A stretch of 64,000 nucleotides of DNA, taken from positions 62,001-126,000 of the forward strand of contig NZ_CP065958.1 in the NCBI RefSeq assembly GCF_041270065.1. Direction: 5' to 3'. Below, one piece after another: positions 8,249 through 17,718 of the stretch. The notes under the pieces are model-generated. The model was not told the DNA's origin. It saw only the letters and a list, made by a program, of their open reading frames with translations, and ran no database searches. Source of the stretch: Streptomyces fradiae (GTDB taxonomy: Bacteria > Actinomycetota > Actinomycetes > Streptomycetales > Streptomycetaceae). Each line of letters starts with the position of its first letter. Within the stretch, counting starts at the first letter, position 1. The position numbers and the translations under genes are program-made.

Positions 8249-11200
8249 GGACCCTCGATCCCCGGACGGCCGTGGACGCGCTGGCCGCGTCCCGCGCGCC
8301 GTACCTCCTGGGTGTACGCCACCACAGCCCCGCACTCGCCGCGGTGGTGCCCGCCCTCCTGGACGAGGCGCGGGCCGAGGTGGTCTGCGTCGAACTCCCC
8401 GCCGACTTCCAGCCCTGGCTGGAACACCTGGCGGACCCCGAGACCCTCGCCCCGGTCGCCCTGGCCGGAGCGGGCGAGGGCGGCCGGCTCTCCTTCTACC
8501 CGTTCGCCGACTTCTCACCGGAGCTCGCCGCGGTCCGCTGGGCCAGAAGCCGCGGGGTGGAGGTCGTCTGCTGCGACCTTCCCCTCGGTGATCCCGGCTG
8601 GTCGGCAGGGGCCGTGCCCGAGCCGGACGCGGGCGAGGCCGATGGTGCAGGTGCGCCTGACACCGCACCCGGGCGTCGGCGCTCGTACGCCTCGGCCCTC
8701 GCCGCGGCCGGCACCGGCCGGGACGGCGACGACCTCTGGGACCGTGCGGTGGAGGTCCTGGCCCCCGGCTGCCCCCCGGACGCGGTCCGCCGCGCCGCCC
8801 TGGGCGTGGGCTGGGCCCTGCGCACCGACGCCGCCGTCCCCGCCACCGACCTGGCCCGGGAGGAGCGGATGCGGCAGGTGCTCGCCACCGCCTCGGCGGA
8901 CGGTCGCCGGGTGGCGGCCGTGATCGGCGCCTTCCACGCGCCGGCGCTCCTCGCGTCCGCGGAGGCGGGGGGCCAGGTGGAGGCCGGTTCGGGGTCCGGT
9001 ACGGGCACACCAGACGAGTCCGACGCCGCCGCGGCGGGCGCGGGAGCAGCCTCGGGAGCGCCTACCAGGGCGGGTGGCGAAGCCACCGCGGCCGGTACGG
9101 AGACGGGCCCCACCGGACCTCGCCAAGCGCGGGACGAGTCCGACGCGGGCCGCGAAGCCACTGCGGCCAGTACGGCGGAGGCGGATCCGACCGGACCGCG
9201 CCGAGCGGACGCCAGCTCGGACAGCTCCGGTACGGACACACCCGGCGGGGTGCTCACGGGCCCGCCAGACGAGTCCGACGGCGTCGGGTCCGGCCCGGGA
9301 GCAGCCTCCGGAGCGGGTGGCGAAGCTACCGCGGCCGGTACGGCGGAGGCAGGTCCGGCAGGACCGCACCGAGTGGGCACCCACTCGGACGGCTCCGCTA
9401 CGGGCAGACCGGGCAGCGCGCGTACGGGCCCGCCGGACGGGTCCGGGACGAGTGCGGGAACCGCACGGACGCCCGCTGGGAGCGGGGCGGGCGGCGAGGG
9501 TGCGGCGGTGACGTCGCTCGTCCCGTACTCCTTCGACCTGCTCGACTCCCGGTCCGGGTATCCGGCCGGGATCCGCGACCCGTTGTGGCAGCAGGCGGTG
9601 CTGACCGCGGCGGGCGATCCGGAGCGGATCCGGGTGGCGGCTGCCGACGCGGTGACCGGTCTGTGCCGGGAGCTGCGGCGGGCCGGTCACACCGCGGGGA
9701 CCGGTGAGGCCGCCGAGACCCTGCGTCTGGCCTGCGATCTGGCCGCGCTGCGCGGGCTGCCCGCGCCCGGGCGCGGCGAGCTCCTGGAGGCCGTCACCAC
9801 CGTGCTCGGTCAGGGCGAACCGCTCGGCCGGGGACGGGCCCTGGCCCGGGCGCTGGAGGCCGTGTTCGTCGGTACGGCGCGCGGCCGGATCAGCCCGCAC
9901 GCGCCGCGGTCCGGTCTCGGCCCCTCGGTCGAGGCCGAGCTCGCGGACCTGCGGCTGCCCCGGCCGGACGACCCGGACCGCCGCGACCTGCGCCTCGATC
10001 CGCTCCGTTCGCCGCTGGACGGCCGTCGCGAGGTGCTGCTCCGGCGGCTCCTCGTGATCGGTGCCTCGTACGGCGAACCCCTGGACGTGGCGAGCACGGG
10101 CGACGGCACGGCGCTCGGCACCAAGTGGCGTCTGACGTGGACGCCGTCCGTGCCCGCGCGCCTCGACCTCGCGGGCGTGCGCGGGGTGACCGCGGCCCAG
10201 GCGGCCGCCGGAACGCTCGCCGCGACCGCGCGCCAGGCGGCCGCCGAGGGCGGCCCCACCCCGGAGCAGATCCTGACCGGGCTGACCGCCGCCGCGCGCT
10301 GCGACCTGCCCGAACTGGTCGACGCGCGCCTGCACGAGGCTTCCGCCGTGCTGCCCGACAGCACCGACCTGCCCGAACTCCTCCAGGCCCTGGACCTGTT
10401 GGAGGGGCTGCGGCGCGGCCACTACCCCGGTACGACGCAGGACGCCCGCACGGCGGCCGGCGCGCTCGCGGAGGAGCTGCTCGAGGCCGCGGTGCGTTCC
10501 CTGCCCGGCCTCGCCGGCAGCGACAGCGCCACCGACGCCGGTGCGCTGGTGGCCCTCGCGGACCGGGCGGCCGCCCGGCATCTGGGCCTCCGGCTCGACC
10601 GGGCGCTCGCCGAGCTGGCCGCCGAGGGCGCCCCGCTCATCCAGGGCGCCGCCGTCGCCGTACGCGTACTGCTCGACCTGGACGACGCGGCCGGGCTCGG
10701 CGGGCGTACGGCCGGCTGGATCGACGGCGCCACGGCGCCCGACACGCGCCGGGCGCTGACGAAGCGTCTCACCGGGCTGCTCACGGCCGCCGGTCCGCTG
10801 CTCCAGGCGTCGCCGGACGCGCTCGACCCGCTCATGGACCGGGTCGATACACTGGCCGACCAGGAGTTCCTCGACCGGCTGCCGGCCCTGCGCGGCGGCT
10901 TCGACGCACTGGCCCCGGCGGCGCGCGACCGGCTGCTCACCACCGTGACGGAGCGGCTCGGCGACCGGCTCGACCTGTCGCTCGACGCCCCGCCCGAGCT
11001 GCTCGCCCTGTGGGCGGCGGCCGACGCGGCGGGCTCGGCCGCGCTGAAGACCCTGGGGCTGCCGGACACGGACGCGGACACCGACGCCGCAGTCGACGCC
11101 GACGCCGACGCCAGTGACCGGATCGCGCCGGAGACCGAAGTCGACGGCCGCACTCCAGGAATCGCGGACACGGACGACACGGACCGCAGGCTCGGCCGCG

Positions 11201-12309
11201 CCGACCGCTGGCGGCTGCTGCTCGGCCGCCACAAGGAACGGCTCGCCGGCGACGCGCGCCGCTACGCCCATGCCCTGGACGAGCTCTACGGCCGCGGACG
11301 CGGCGAGGGCGCGCAGGACCTGGACGGCGGCGCGCCCGGCCAGGGCGGCGGTCAGGACCCGTCCTTCCCCACCGCGCGGGAGTGGGCGCAGGAGCTGGAG
11401 GCCCTCTTCGGGACCGACGTACGGGAGGAGGTCCTCGCGGAGGCCGCCGACGCGGGTCGCACGGACGTGCTCGCGCAGCTCGATCCGGCGGCGGTACGGC
11501 CGTCGGTGGAGCTGCTCGGTGCGGTGCTGTCCCTCGCCGGTGGCATGCCCGAGGCCCAACTCGCCCGGCTGCGGCCGCTGGTGAAGCGGCTCGTCGACGA
11601 ACTGTCCCGGGCGCTGGCCACCCGCCTGCGCCCGGCGCTCACCGGTCTGGCCACTCCGCGCCCGACCCGGCGCCCCGGCGGCCGCCTCGACCTCGCCCGG
11701 ACCCTGCGGGCCAACCTCGCCCACACCCGGCGGACGGAGGACGGCCGGCTGGTCGTCGTACCGGAGCGGCCGCTGTTCAGCACGCGGGCGAGCAAGGAGG
11801 CGGACTGGCGTCTGGTCCTCGTCGTCGACGTCTCCGGCTCGATGGAGGCCTCGGTGATCTGGTCGGCGCTGACGGCCGCGGTCCTGGGCGGGGTGCCGAC
11901 CCTGTCCACGCACTTCCTGGCCTTCTCCACCCAGGTGATCGACCTGACCGACCGGGTGGACGATCCGCTGTCGCTGCTGCTCGAGGTCCGGGTCGGCGGC
12001 GGTACGCACATCGCGGCCGGGCTCGCGCACGCGCGGTCGCTGATCACCGTACCGAGCCGCACGCTCGTGGTCGTGGTCAGCGACTTCGAGGAGGGCGCGC
12101 CGCTCGGCGGGCTGCTGGGCGAGGTACGGGCCCTGGCGTCCTCCGGCGCCCACCTGCTGGGCTGCGCGGCGCTCGACGACACCGGCACACCGCGCTACTC
12201 GGTGTCCGTGGCGCGGCAGCTCGTCGCGGCCGGTATGCCGGTGGCCGCCCTCAGTCCGCTCGAACTCGCCCGCTGGGTGGGCGACCGCCTCCGTGGAGAA
12301 CCCCGTTGA
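8245..12309 (+). CDS. DUF5682 - vWA fusion protein (YehM+YehP-like)
   Basis: About 1354 residues. The start chosen is TTG in a TTGA overlap with the MoxR gene, with GGGAG upstream; an ATG 36 nt earlier inside that gene is an alternative. The N terminus has GVRHHSPAL (residue 23 on), typical of DUF5682 (E. coli YehM). Residues about 241-423 form a Gly/Ala/Thr/Ser-rich linker of imperfect repeats. The DUF5682-like region resumes to about residue 1000. The C-terminal vWA domain has a complete MIDAS: DVSGS (Asp1195), the Thr of GGGTHIA (1254), and SDFEEG (1280). E. coli encodes these parts as separate proteins, YehM and YehP. The fusion indicates the two act as one unit, driven by the neighbouring MoxR ATPase. 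The biochemical target is unknown. Confidence 0.85.
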   Translation: MRTLDPRTAVDALAASRAPYLLGVRHHSPALAAVVPALLDEARAEVVCVELPADFQPWLEHLADPETLAPVALAGAGEGGRLSFYPFADFSPELAAVRWARSRGVEVVCCDLPLGDPGWSAGAVPEPDAGEADGAGAPDTAPGRRRSYASALAAAGTGRDGDDLWDRAVEVLAPGCPPDAVRRAALGVGWALRTDAAVPATDLAREERMRQVLATASADGRRVAAVIGAFHAPALLASAEAGGQVEAGSGSGTGTPDESDAAAAGAGAASGAPTRAGGEATAAGTETGPTGPRQARDESDAGREATAASTAEADPTGPRRADASSDSSGTDTPGGVLTGPPDESDGVGSGPGAASGAGGEATAAGTAEAGPAGPHRVGTHSDGSATGRPGSARTGPPDGSGTSAGTARTPAGSGAGGEGAAVTSLVPYSFDLLDSRSGYPAGIRDPLWQQAVLTAAGDPERIRVAAADAVTGLCRELRRAGHTAGTGEAAETLRLACDLAALRGLPAPGRGELLEAVTTVLGQGEPLGRGRALARALEAVFVGTARGRISPHAPRSGLGPSVEAELADLRLPRPDDPDRRDLRLDPLRSPLDGRREVLLRRLLVIGASYGEPLDVASTGDGTALGTKWRLTWTPSVPARLDLAGVRGVTAAQAAAGTLAATARQAAAEGGPTPEQILTGLTAAARCDLPELVDARLHEASAVLPDSTDLPELLQALDLLEGLRRGHYPGTTQDARTAAGALAEELLEAAVRSLPGLAGSDSATDAGALVALADRAAARHLGLRLDRALAELAAEGAPLIQGAAVAVRVLLDLDDAAGLGGRTAGWIDGATAPDTRRALTKRLTGLLTAAGPLLQASPDALDPLMDRVDTLADQEFLDRLPALRGGFDALAPAARDRLLTTVTERLGDRLDLSLDAPPELLALWAAADAAGSAALKTLGLPDTDADTDAAVDADADASDRIAPETEVDGRTPGIADTDDTDRRLGRADRWRLLLGRHKERLAGDARRYAHALDELYGRGRGEGAQDLDGGAPGQGGGQDPSFPTAREWAQELEALFGTDVREEVLAEAADAGRTDVLAQLDPAAVRPSVELLGAVLSLAGGMPEAQLARLRPLVKRLVDELSRALATRLRPALTGLATPRPTRRPGGRLDLARTLRANLAHTRRTEDGRLVVVPERPLFSTRASKEADWRLVLVVDVSGSMEASVIWSALTAAVLGGVPTLSTHFLAFSTQVIDLTDRVDDPLSLLLEVRVGGGTHIAAGLAHARSLITVPSRTLVVVVSDFEEGAPLGGLLGEVRALASSGAHLLGCAALDDTGTPRYSVSVARQLVAAGMPVAALSPLELARWVGDRLRGEPR
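8970..9513 (+). repeat. degenerate tandem repeats encoding a low-complexity linker
   Basis: Within the DUF5682-vWA gene, blocks recur imperfectly: GGEATAAGT-like at 9073, 9148 and 9316; PDESD at 9010 and 9265; TGPP or TGPR segments between them. The encoded stretch is Gly/Ala/Ser/Thr/Pro/Asp-rich with no predicted fold. The reading frame is kept. It looks like an expanded, probably length-variable insertion within the DUF5682 domain region. Confidence 0.8.
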
Positions 12310-14132
12310 GCACCGAACTCCTGCCTCCCGTCGCCCCCGACGTCCTCGCCGACGCCGTGGAACAGCTCAGCGCCCGGCTGCGCAAGAAACTCGACGCGGC
12401 GATCGCGGGCTGCGCCGACCAGGCCGCCGCCACAGCCGACGGGGCGGTCGAGGTCCGCTTCGGCGAGGACGCCGCGGTCACGCTCCGCCCCGGTCCGTCC
12501 GGCGCGATCACGGCGGCGGAACAGGCCGTGTGCTCCTGTCTGTTGGCCCCGCGCTGTCTGCACCGGGCCGCGGTCCTGGGCGCGGCCCCGATCGCCGACG
12601 GGGAGGGCGACGCGGGCGGGGCCGAGGAGTCGGGTACGGACGAGACCGACGGCTCGGGCCCGGGGCGCGAGGAGGGCGCATCCGCCGTCCCCGCCGCCGA
12701 GGTTGTGACCGAGTCCGTGGCCCCGGTCGCTCTCTCCGCGCCGCAGGTACGCGCCGCCTCGGCGCTGTGGGACGCCGCCGCCGAGGCCCTGTCCGCCGGT
12801 GTCACGGCGGGCGGCGCGGTGGTGCAGGCCGAGCTGCTCCGAGCGGCCCACACGGCACGGCTGGCCGGGCTGCCGCGGGCGGAGGCCGCCGCGCTGCGCG
12901 TCGTACGGGGCCTGCGGGCCGCCCGGGAGCGGCGCGGGGGCCAGCGGCTCGGCGACCTCGCCGAGGCCTTCCGTGAGCTGCTGGCCGGCGCCGCCCTGCT
13001 CGCCTCCGGATCGGCCGACGTGGAAGCGGCGGGCTCCGCGCGCCGGGTCTACGAGCAGGGCGGCAGCCTGCGGGTGTACGGGCTGTGCCGGGAGCCGGTG
13101 CTGTCCGCGACGGGTTACGGCGGAGTGACCACGCACCTGGTCGGCGCGGACGGCACCGGTTACACGGTCTCCGACGTGCGCCCCGGCGGTCTCGCCCGGG
13201 TGAAGGGCGCGGGGTCCGCGTCCGTGGCGCTCGGTGGCGCCGTCCTCGATCACGCGGGGCTGGCGCGCGGGGGTCTGCGGATCGTCGGCGCGACCGTCTC
13301 GGCGGACGGGCGGCTCGGGGCGGGGCGGGGTGTCAGCGCGACGCCGTTGCGCGGGGTGGACTGGTCCGAGAAGCCCGCTGCCGCCCTCTTCGCCCGGCCG
13401 GTGCGGGAGGCGATGGCCGACGTGCTCACCGAGGATACGGCGCCGGGTCTGCTGGGCTGTGACGTCGAGGTGATCGGGGCGGCCGGCGACTGTGTCGTCG
13501 TCCGCGTCGCCGGTGAGGGTCCGCTGCTGCGGCTCCGCCCCGCGCACCCCCATCCCGAGCTGCCGCACTCCGCCAACCTGCGCCGGATCGCCGAGCACCC
13601 GGGGCTCGCCCTGCGCGTGCTCGGCCGTCCCGACCTGGACCGGGCGGCGACGCTCCGGCCGCTCGCGGTCGGGCCGGTGCCGGGGGCGTCCGCCACGCTG
13701 CGGCTGCCGGACGGTTGGAAGGGTCACGCCGACCTGGGCTACGACCGGCTCCAGGGTGAGCACTTCCCCCGTGAGACTGCGGCAGCCGCGGCCCCCGAGC
13801 CGGTGAGCGCGGGACCCGACCCGCTGGCGGACGCTCCCCTGTGGCGCGTCCGGCGCCTCCTTGAGACGGGCGTCGCGGGCGGTCGCCGTGCCGTGGCGGA
13901 AGCGGGCCGCGGCACGGACGCGGCCTCGCTCGCCGCCCGGCTGACCGGGGCGGGCCTCGGCGGCGCGGCCCGCCTCGCCCGGAACGTGACGGTGGAGGCG
14001 GGCCGCCGCCCCCGCGACGCGTTCGGCCGCCTGACCGACCCCTCGGCCGACGCCTACGCGAGGGCCTGGCTCGCCTCGGCCGTGCACCTGGCGGCCGCGG
14101 AGCGGTCATTGGTGGCGGCGTCCTGGGCGTAA
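12306..14132 (+). CDS. SWIM zinc-finger protein (YehQ-like)
   Basis: About 608 residues. Start is TTG in a TTGA overlap with the preceding gene, with GGAG 7 nt upstream. Near the N terminus lies the SWIM signature C76-S-C78 then C84-L-H86, a zinc-binding fold that contacts DNA or proteins. The rest is Ala/Leu/Gly-rich and contains an internal region with DVRPGGLARVKGAGSA-type strands that I cannot assign. No nuclease or helicase motif was seen. In E. coli the SWIM protein YehQ closes the same gene order. The SWIM finger is the only part of the unit with a likely nucleic-acid contact, which fits a DNA-damage link. Being last in the chain of overlaps, its level should follow that of the DUF5682-vWA protein. 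Confidence 0.85.
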   Translation: MSTELLPPVAPDVLADAVEQLSARLRKKLDAAIAGCADQAAATADGAVEVRFGEDAAVTLRPGPSGAITAAEQAVCSCLLAPRCLHRAAVLGAAPIADGEGDAGGAEESGTDETDGSGPGREEGASAVPAAEVVTESVAPVALSAPQVRAASALWDAAAEALSAGVTAGGAVVQAELLRAAHTARLAGLPRAEAAALRVVRGLRAARERRGGQRLGDLAEAFRELLAGAALLASGSADVEAAGSARRVYEQGGSLRVYGLCREPVLSATGYGGVTTHLVGADGTGYTVSDVRPGGLARVKGAGSASVALGGAVLDHAGLARGGLRIVGATVSADGRLGAGRGVSATPLRGVDWSEKPAAALFARPVREAMADVLTEDTAPGLLGCDVEVIGAAGDCVVVRVAGEGPLLRLRPAHPHPELPHSANLRRIAEHPGLALRVLGRPDLDRAATLRPLAVGPVPGASATLRLPDGWKGHADLGYDRLQGEHFPRETAAAAAPEPVSAGPDPLADAPLWRVRRLLETGVAGGRRAVAEAGRGTDAASLAARLTGAGLGGAARLARNVTVEAGRRPRDAFGRLTDPSADAYARAWLASAVHLAAAERSLVAASWA

Positions 14133-14340
14133 GCCGAGCTCCGTGAGCTGCCGGTCCGGCGTTCCGCGGCGCGGGAGCGTGGCGGGTGCGGGCCTGCCGA
14201 GTCGCAACCGTACGTGTCGCCACGCCCACGGAGGGCGCCGGGCCCGGCCGATCGGGTGAAGCCGGGTTCGGGGCGATGAGTCTGCGGGCACCCACAGGTC
14301 TACCTCTTGACGAGACCAATCAACGCACCGGGAGCACGCC

Positions 14341-14973
14341 ATGGGACGCATCCACATCGCCATGTTCGCCACCCTCGACCTCGTCGGGCAGGCGCCCGGC
14401 GGCCCCGACGAGGACCCCATCGGGTTCCCCTTCGGCGGCTGGCAGGCGCCGCTGCTCGACGACGTCGCCGGCGCCCAGATCGAGGCCGCGTACGAGGGTA
14501 CGGACGCCCTGCTGCTCGGCCGGCGGACGTACGACATCTTCGCCTCCTACTGGCCGCACCAGAAGGACGCGTTCGGCACGCTCTTCAACAGCATCCCGAA
14601 GTACGTGGCCTCCCGCGGCAAGCCCGACCTCTCGTGGGCCGGGTCCACTCAGCTCGGCCCGGACCTGGCCGACGCGGTCCGTGAGATCCGTGACCGCCAC
14701 GAACACGTGAAGGTCGTCGGCAGCCTGAACCTCGTACAGACGCTCCTCCACGAGAAGCTCTTCGACCGTCTCGACCTCTGGCTGCACCCCCTCGTGCTCG
14801 GCGTCGGCAAGAAGGTGTTCGACGACGGCGCGGTGCCCACCAACATCACCCTCCTCGACCCCCCGGCGGCCAGCCCGAAGGGCACCGTGTACCTGCGCTA
14901 CGCCCTCGCCGAGGGCACGCCCGCCACGGGCGACATGTCCCTGCCCGATCGAGGCGTGGGAAGCGACGCCTGA
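14341..14973 (+). CDS. RibD C-terminal/DHFR-fold reductase family protein
   Basis: 210 residues with the pattern of the NADPH-dependent RibD-C/dihydrofolate-reductase superfamily common in soil actinobacteria: an N-terminal MFATLDLVG strand, GTDALLLGRRTYDIFASYWP (residues about 53-72), VVGSLNLVQTLL (a nucleotide-binding Gly turn) and LDLWLHPLVLGVGKKVF. Substrates of these stand-alone proteins are generally unknown; they are not the fused riboflavin enzyme. The ribosome site GGGAG lies 7 nt before the ATG. It is monocistronic, facing the end of tpg with only about 16 nt between stop codons. Confidence 0.85.
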   Translation: MGRIHIAMFATLDLVGQAPGGPDEDPIGFPFGGWQAPLLDDVAGAQIEAAYEGTDALLLGRRTYDIFASYWPHQKDAFGTLFNSIPKYVASRGKPDLSWAGSTQLGPDLADAVREIRDRHEHVKVVGSLNLVQTLLHEKLFDRLDLWLHPLVLGVGKKVFDDGAVPTNITLLDPPAASPKGTVYLRYALAEGTPATGDMSLPDRGVGSDA

Positions 14974-14989
14974 AGGCTGCCGGGCCCGG

Positions 14990-15553
14990 TCAGAATTCCA
15001 GATCGAGGTAGTCGATGTCGTTGATCTCCACCTCCGACAGGCCCGTCGCGCGGCGGCCGCCGTCCTGGAAGTAGGTCTCCCGCAGTCCGTCGGCGATGAT
15101 CTGCCGCATCCGCCGGTCGTCGGCGCCGGCCTCGCGGGCGTCGAAGAGGCGGCGGGCGAAGGCGGCGGGGAGGTGGACGGTGAGGCGGCGGAAGCGGCCG
15201 TCGTCGGTGGTGCCGACCGGGGCGGTGTAGCCGAAGCGGGCGCGCGTCTCGACGGTGATGCCGCCGGTGGTGGCGGCGTGTTTCTGCCGGCGGCGGCGGA
15301 CCTGGGGCTGCCAGCGGGCGAGCACGGCCGCCTCGATGTGGGCGGCGACGTCCTTGGGCGGGTGCTTGCGGGTGCCTCGGCGGTAGCGGTTGACGGAGTC
15401 CGCGGTGACGCCGATCTCCTGGCCGATCTCCTTGGCGCTCTGGTATTTGAGCAGGAATCTGATCCGGGCCTGGAGCGTTCGGGGTGGCGCCTTCGTGAAG
15501 TGTTCACGGTCGGCGCGCTCCAGGGCGTCGTCGATGTCTCCCACGGTGGTCAC
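14990..15553 (-). CDS. tpg: telomere terminal protein Tpg
   Basis: 187 residues matching the family of Streptomyces terminal proteins (about 185 residues) that are covalently attached to the 5' ends of linear replicons and prime end-patching. Visible: an N-terminal helical region with an HTH-like segment (AKEIGQEIGVTADSVNRYRRG, residues about 38-58), a basic patch RRRRQKH, and an acidic C terminus ending DIDYLDLEF. The GTG start overlaps the tap stop (GTGA) and has GAAGGTGA just upstream, so it is coupled to tap, as known for tap-tpg operons. Its presence implies a linear replicon. Confidence 0.9.
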   Translation of the reverse strand: MTTVGDIDDALERADREHFTKAPPRTLQARIRFLLKYQSAKEIGQEIGVTADSVNRYRRGTRKHPPKDVAAHIEAAVLARWQPQVRRRRQKHAATTGGITVETRARFGYTAPVGTTDDGRFRRLTVHLPAAFARRLFDAREAGADDRRMRQIIADGLRETYFQDGGRRATGLSEVEINDIDYLDLEF

Positions 15554-17694
15554 TCACCTTCGTCGAGGACGGCGTCGCCGCCCTTGATGTGCCGGGCCGG
15601 GTTGAGGCCTTGCTCCATCAGGTCGACCGCCCACGCCATCGGTTGGACGCCCTCCAGCTTGGCGAGGCCCGGGGAGGGGCCGAGGCGGAAGCCGCCCGGC
15701 TTCGCCTTGCCGGAGGCGTCGTACGGCAGGAAGTCGAGCGGCGAGGCGCCGGGGCTCGGGTAGACGACGCAGTCGGAGAGCACGGCGAGCGGGTAACGGC
15801 CGGTCATCTCCGCCATGTTGCGCAGCTTCCGGTGCATGTTGACCCGGGCCTTGGAGATGACGGCGGCGCGGATGTCGGGGCGCCAGGTGGGGCGTTCCAG
15901 GGCGGGCCAGCGGTCGCCGTCCCGGTAGCCCTTGCCCTGCGGGCGTTCGCGGAGCTTGCCGACGCCGCCCTTGACGGTGGCCTTGATCGCGGCGAGTACG
16001 GCGGCGAGCGCGGGGTCCTGCTCCTTGTGGTGTTCCATCGCGGCGAGGAACTCGGTATCGCTGAGATCCTTGGTGACGCCGAGTTCGGCGAGCGTGGCGA
16101 CGTAGGCGTCCTTGAGGCGGTCGTGCCAGGGATCGAGGTACGCGCCGGTCTCGCGGCGCAGATAGGCCTCGAGGATCTCGACGTCGTAGCCGAGCTCCTG
16201 GGCGTACGCGACGGTGTGGGTCTGGTACCAGGCCGGCCCTTGCGGGCGGGTGCCGTCCGGGGTGAACGGTGAGGGCAGGCGCGGGTCCAGTTCGACGTGG
16301 GAGAGGTCGACCAGCCAGGAGCCGGGGACCTTGGGGTAGAAGCGGGGGCTCGTGAAGTGCTCGGGCTCGGACAGGCCGACGGTCAGGCGCGACGCGGCGG
16401 CGAGGAAGGCGGTGTTGAGGTCCAGGCCGACGGCATACGGCAGCGCCGCCTCGTCGCCGGAGAGCAGATCGAGGTCGCGGACCCACTGGTAGGCCTCCTC
16501 GTCGAGGAAGCCGCTCTTCCACCCGGTGTGCACGACCACGGGATGCTCGGCGGTGGCCTCCGGCGGCGCCGGGTCCATGGGCTCCGTGCCGAGGGACCCG
16601 GGGTGATGGCCGGACACCCACTGTCCGGTGGTCCGGTCCTGCACGGCCCTGGTCGGCGGGCGCAGCGCCGTCATCAGTTCGAGGCCCGAGACGGCCGTGG
16701 AGCCGCGCGGGGTGATGACCCGCTGGGCGTAGACGCCGAGGACGCGGGCGATGTCGGCCGGGTCCAGGTCGGCGACGCCGGGCCAGGACCGCTCGTCGAG
16801 GGCGTCCCAGGGCAGGACGGCGAGCTGCACGCACATCCGGCGGTTGCCCTCGGACGGCCGGTAGACACGGGCCCAGGGGCCGAAGCCGCGCCGGGTGAGC
16901 TTCCACTTCGCCTTCGTGACCTGCTTGACCACGGGATGGTCCTCGGGAAGGCGCAGGCCCCGGCGGTCCTCGAGTCGCTCGGGCAGCCCGAGCCGCGCCG
17001 CGGCGGAGGCGGTGAGCACGATCAGCGGGTCGGAGTCCTTGCCGTAGCGGTGCAGGCGCGGTGCGCCGAGGCCGGACTCGGCGAGGGTCCACTCCACCAG
17101 GTCCACGAGCGTGGTGGCGGGGCAGTCGAGGACGATGCCGTCAACGCCGTACGCGGATCCGTCGCCGTCCAGGACGGCGAGCGGGCCGTGCGGGAACCGC
17201 GGGTCCGACGCGGGAGGCGCTGTGGTCTTCACGGCCGGCCGGCGGGGGTGGGAGCGGGGGGCGGCAGCGGCCGGAGCACGGCGTGCGGACGGTCGCGCGG
17301 CTTGGGCGCCCGGAGCCGCCGGGGACTCCGGGGCACCCGGCACCGGAACCTGCCCGGACTCCGGTACGCGCGGGGTTACGGGCACGGCCGGGGTTACGGA
17401 CACGGGCGCGGGCGCGGGCTCGTGCCGCGGCGGCGCGGGGTAGCGCTGGGCGAGGCCTTCGAGCAGGCGCCGGTAGGCCTGGAGGCGTTCGGCCCTGGGC
17501 TCCGCGCGGCCCTCCTCCCACGCCTGGATGCTGGGCAGCCGGACGCCGAGGGCCTGGGCGACGGCGGCCTGGGTCAGTCCGGCGGCCTCGCGCAGACGGA
17601 CGCGTTCGGCCGGCGCGGGCAGGATCTGGCCGGATTCCACGGCGGCGAGGAGCGCGTCGACGGCCGCGAGCGGATCCGAGGGCTGGTTGCTCAT
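15550..17694 (-). CDS. tap: telomere-associated protein Tap
   Basis: 714 residues. The N terminus is an XRE-like HTH (VRLREAAGLTQAAVAQALGV, then an IQAWEEGR recognition helix, residues about 27-60). A Pro/Ala-rich linker (about 90-165) precedes a large conserved region with short motifs such as YGVDGIVLDCP, WKSGFLDEEAYQW and LGVTKDLSDTEFLAAMEHH. Tap binds the telomere 3' overhang and recruits Tpg to the chromosome end. Length and order (tap before tpg, 4-nt overlap) fit the known operon. AGGAGA lies upstream of the ATG. A small gene ends 24 nt upstream on the same strand and probably shares the transcript. Confidence 0.9.
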   Translation of the reverse strand: MSNQPSDPLAAVDALLAAVESGQILPAPAERVRLREAAGLTQAAVAQALGVRLPSIQAWEEGRAEPRAERLQAYRRLLEGLAQRYPAPPRHEPAPAPVSVTPAVPVTPRVPESGQVPVPGAPESPAAPGAQAARPSARRAPAAAAPRSHPRRPAVKTTAPPASDPRFPHGPLAVLDGDGSAYGVDGIVLDCPATTLVDLVEWTLAESGLGAPRLHRYGKDSDPLIVLTASAAARLGLPERLEDRRGLRLPEDHPVVKQVTKAKWKLTRRGFGPWARVYRPSEGNRRMCVQLAVLPWDALDERSWPGVADLDPADIARVLGVYAQRVITPRGSTAVSGLELMTALRPPTRAVQDRTTGQWVSGHHPGSLGTEPMDPAPPEATAEHPVVVHTGWKSGFLDEEAYQWVRDLDLLSGDEAALPYAVGLDLNTAFLAAASRLTVGLSEPEHFTSPRFYPKVPGSWLVDLSHVELDPRLPSPFTPDGTRPQGPAWYQTHTVAYAQELGYDVEILEAYLRRETGAYLDPWHDRLKDAYVATLAELGVTKDLSDTEFLAAMEHHKEQDPALAAVLAAIKATVKGGVGKLRERPQGKGYRDGDRWPALERPTWRPDIRAAVISKARVNMHRKLRNMAEMTGRYPLAVLSDCVVYPSPGASPLDFLPYDASGKAKPGGFRLGPSPGLAKLEGVQPMAWAVDLMEQGLNPARHIKGGDAVLDEGE

Positions 17695-17718
17695 GAAAGG
17701 GGTGTCTCCTGCCCGGTG

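Noticed and set aside
1784..9010. A 2408-codon open frame on the minus strand
   Set aside because: It lies opposite the DUF4132, giant and MoxR genes, is dominated by Arg/Pro/Gly/His, has no motif or ribosome site, and is explained by the GC-biased third positions of the plus-strand genes.
8515..12153. A 1212-codon open frame opposite the DUF5682-vWA gene
   Set aside because: Compositional shadow rich in Gly, Arg and Gln; no recognisable domain, while the plus-strand frame has a full MIDAS and DUF5682 motifs.
15173..15763. A plus-strand frame across the tpg/tap junction
   Set aside because: Shadow of tpg; the coupled minus-strand pair matches the known telomere operon.
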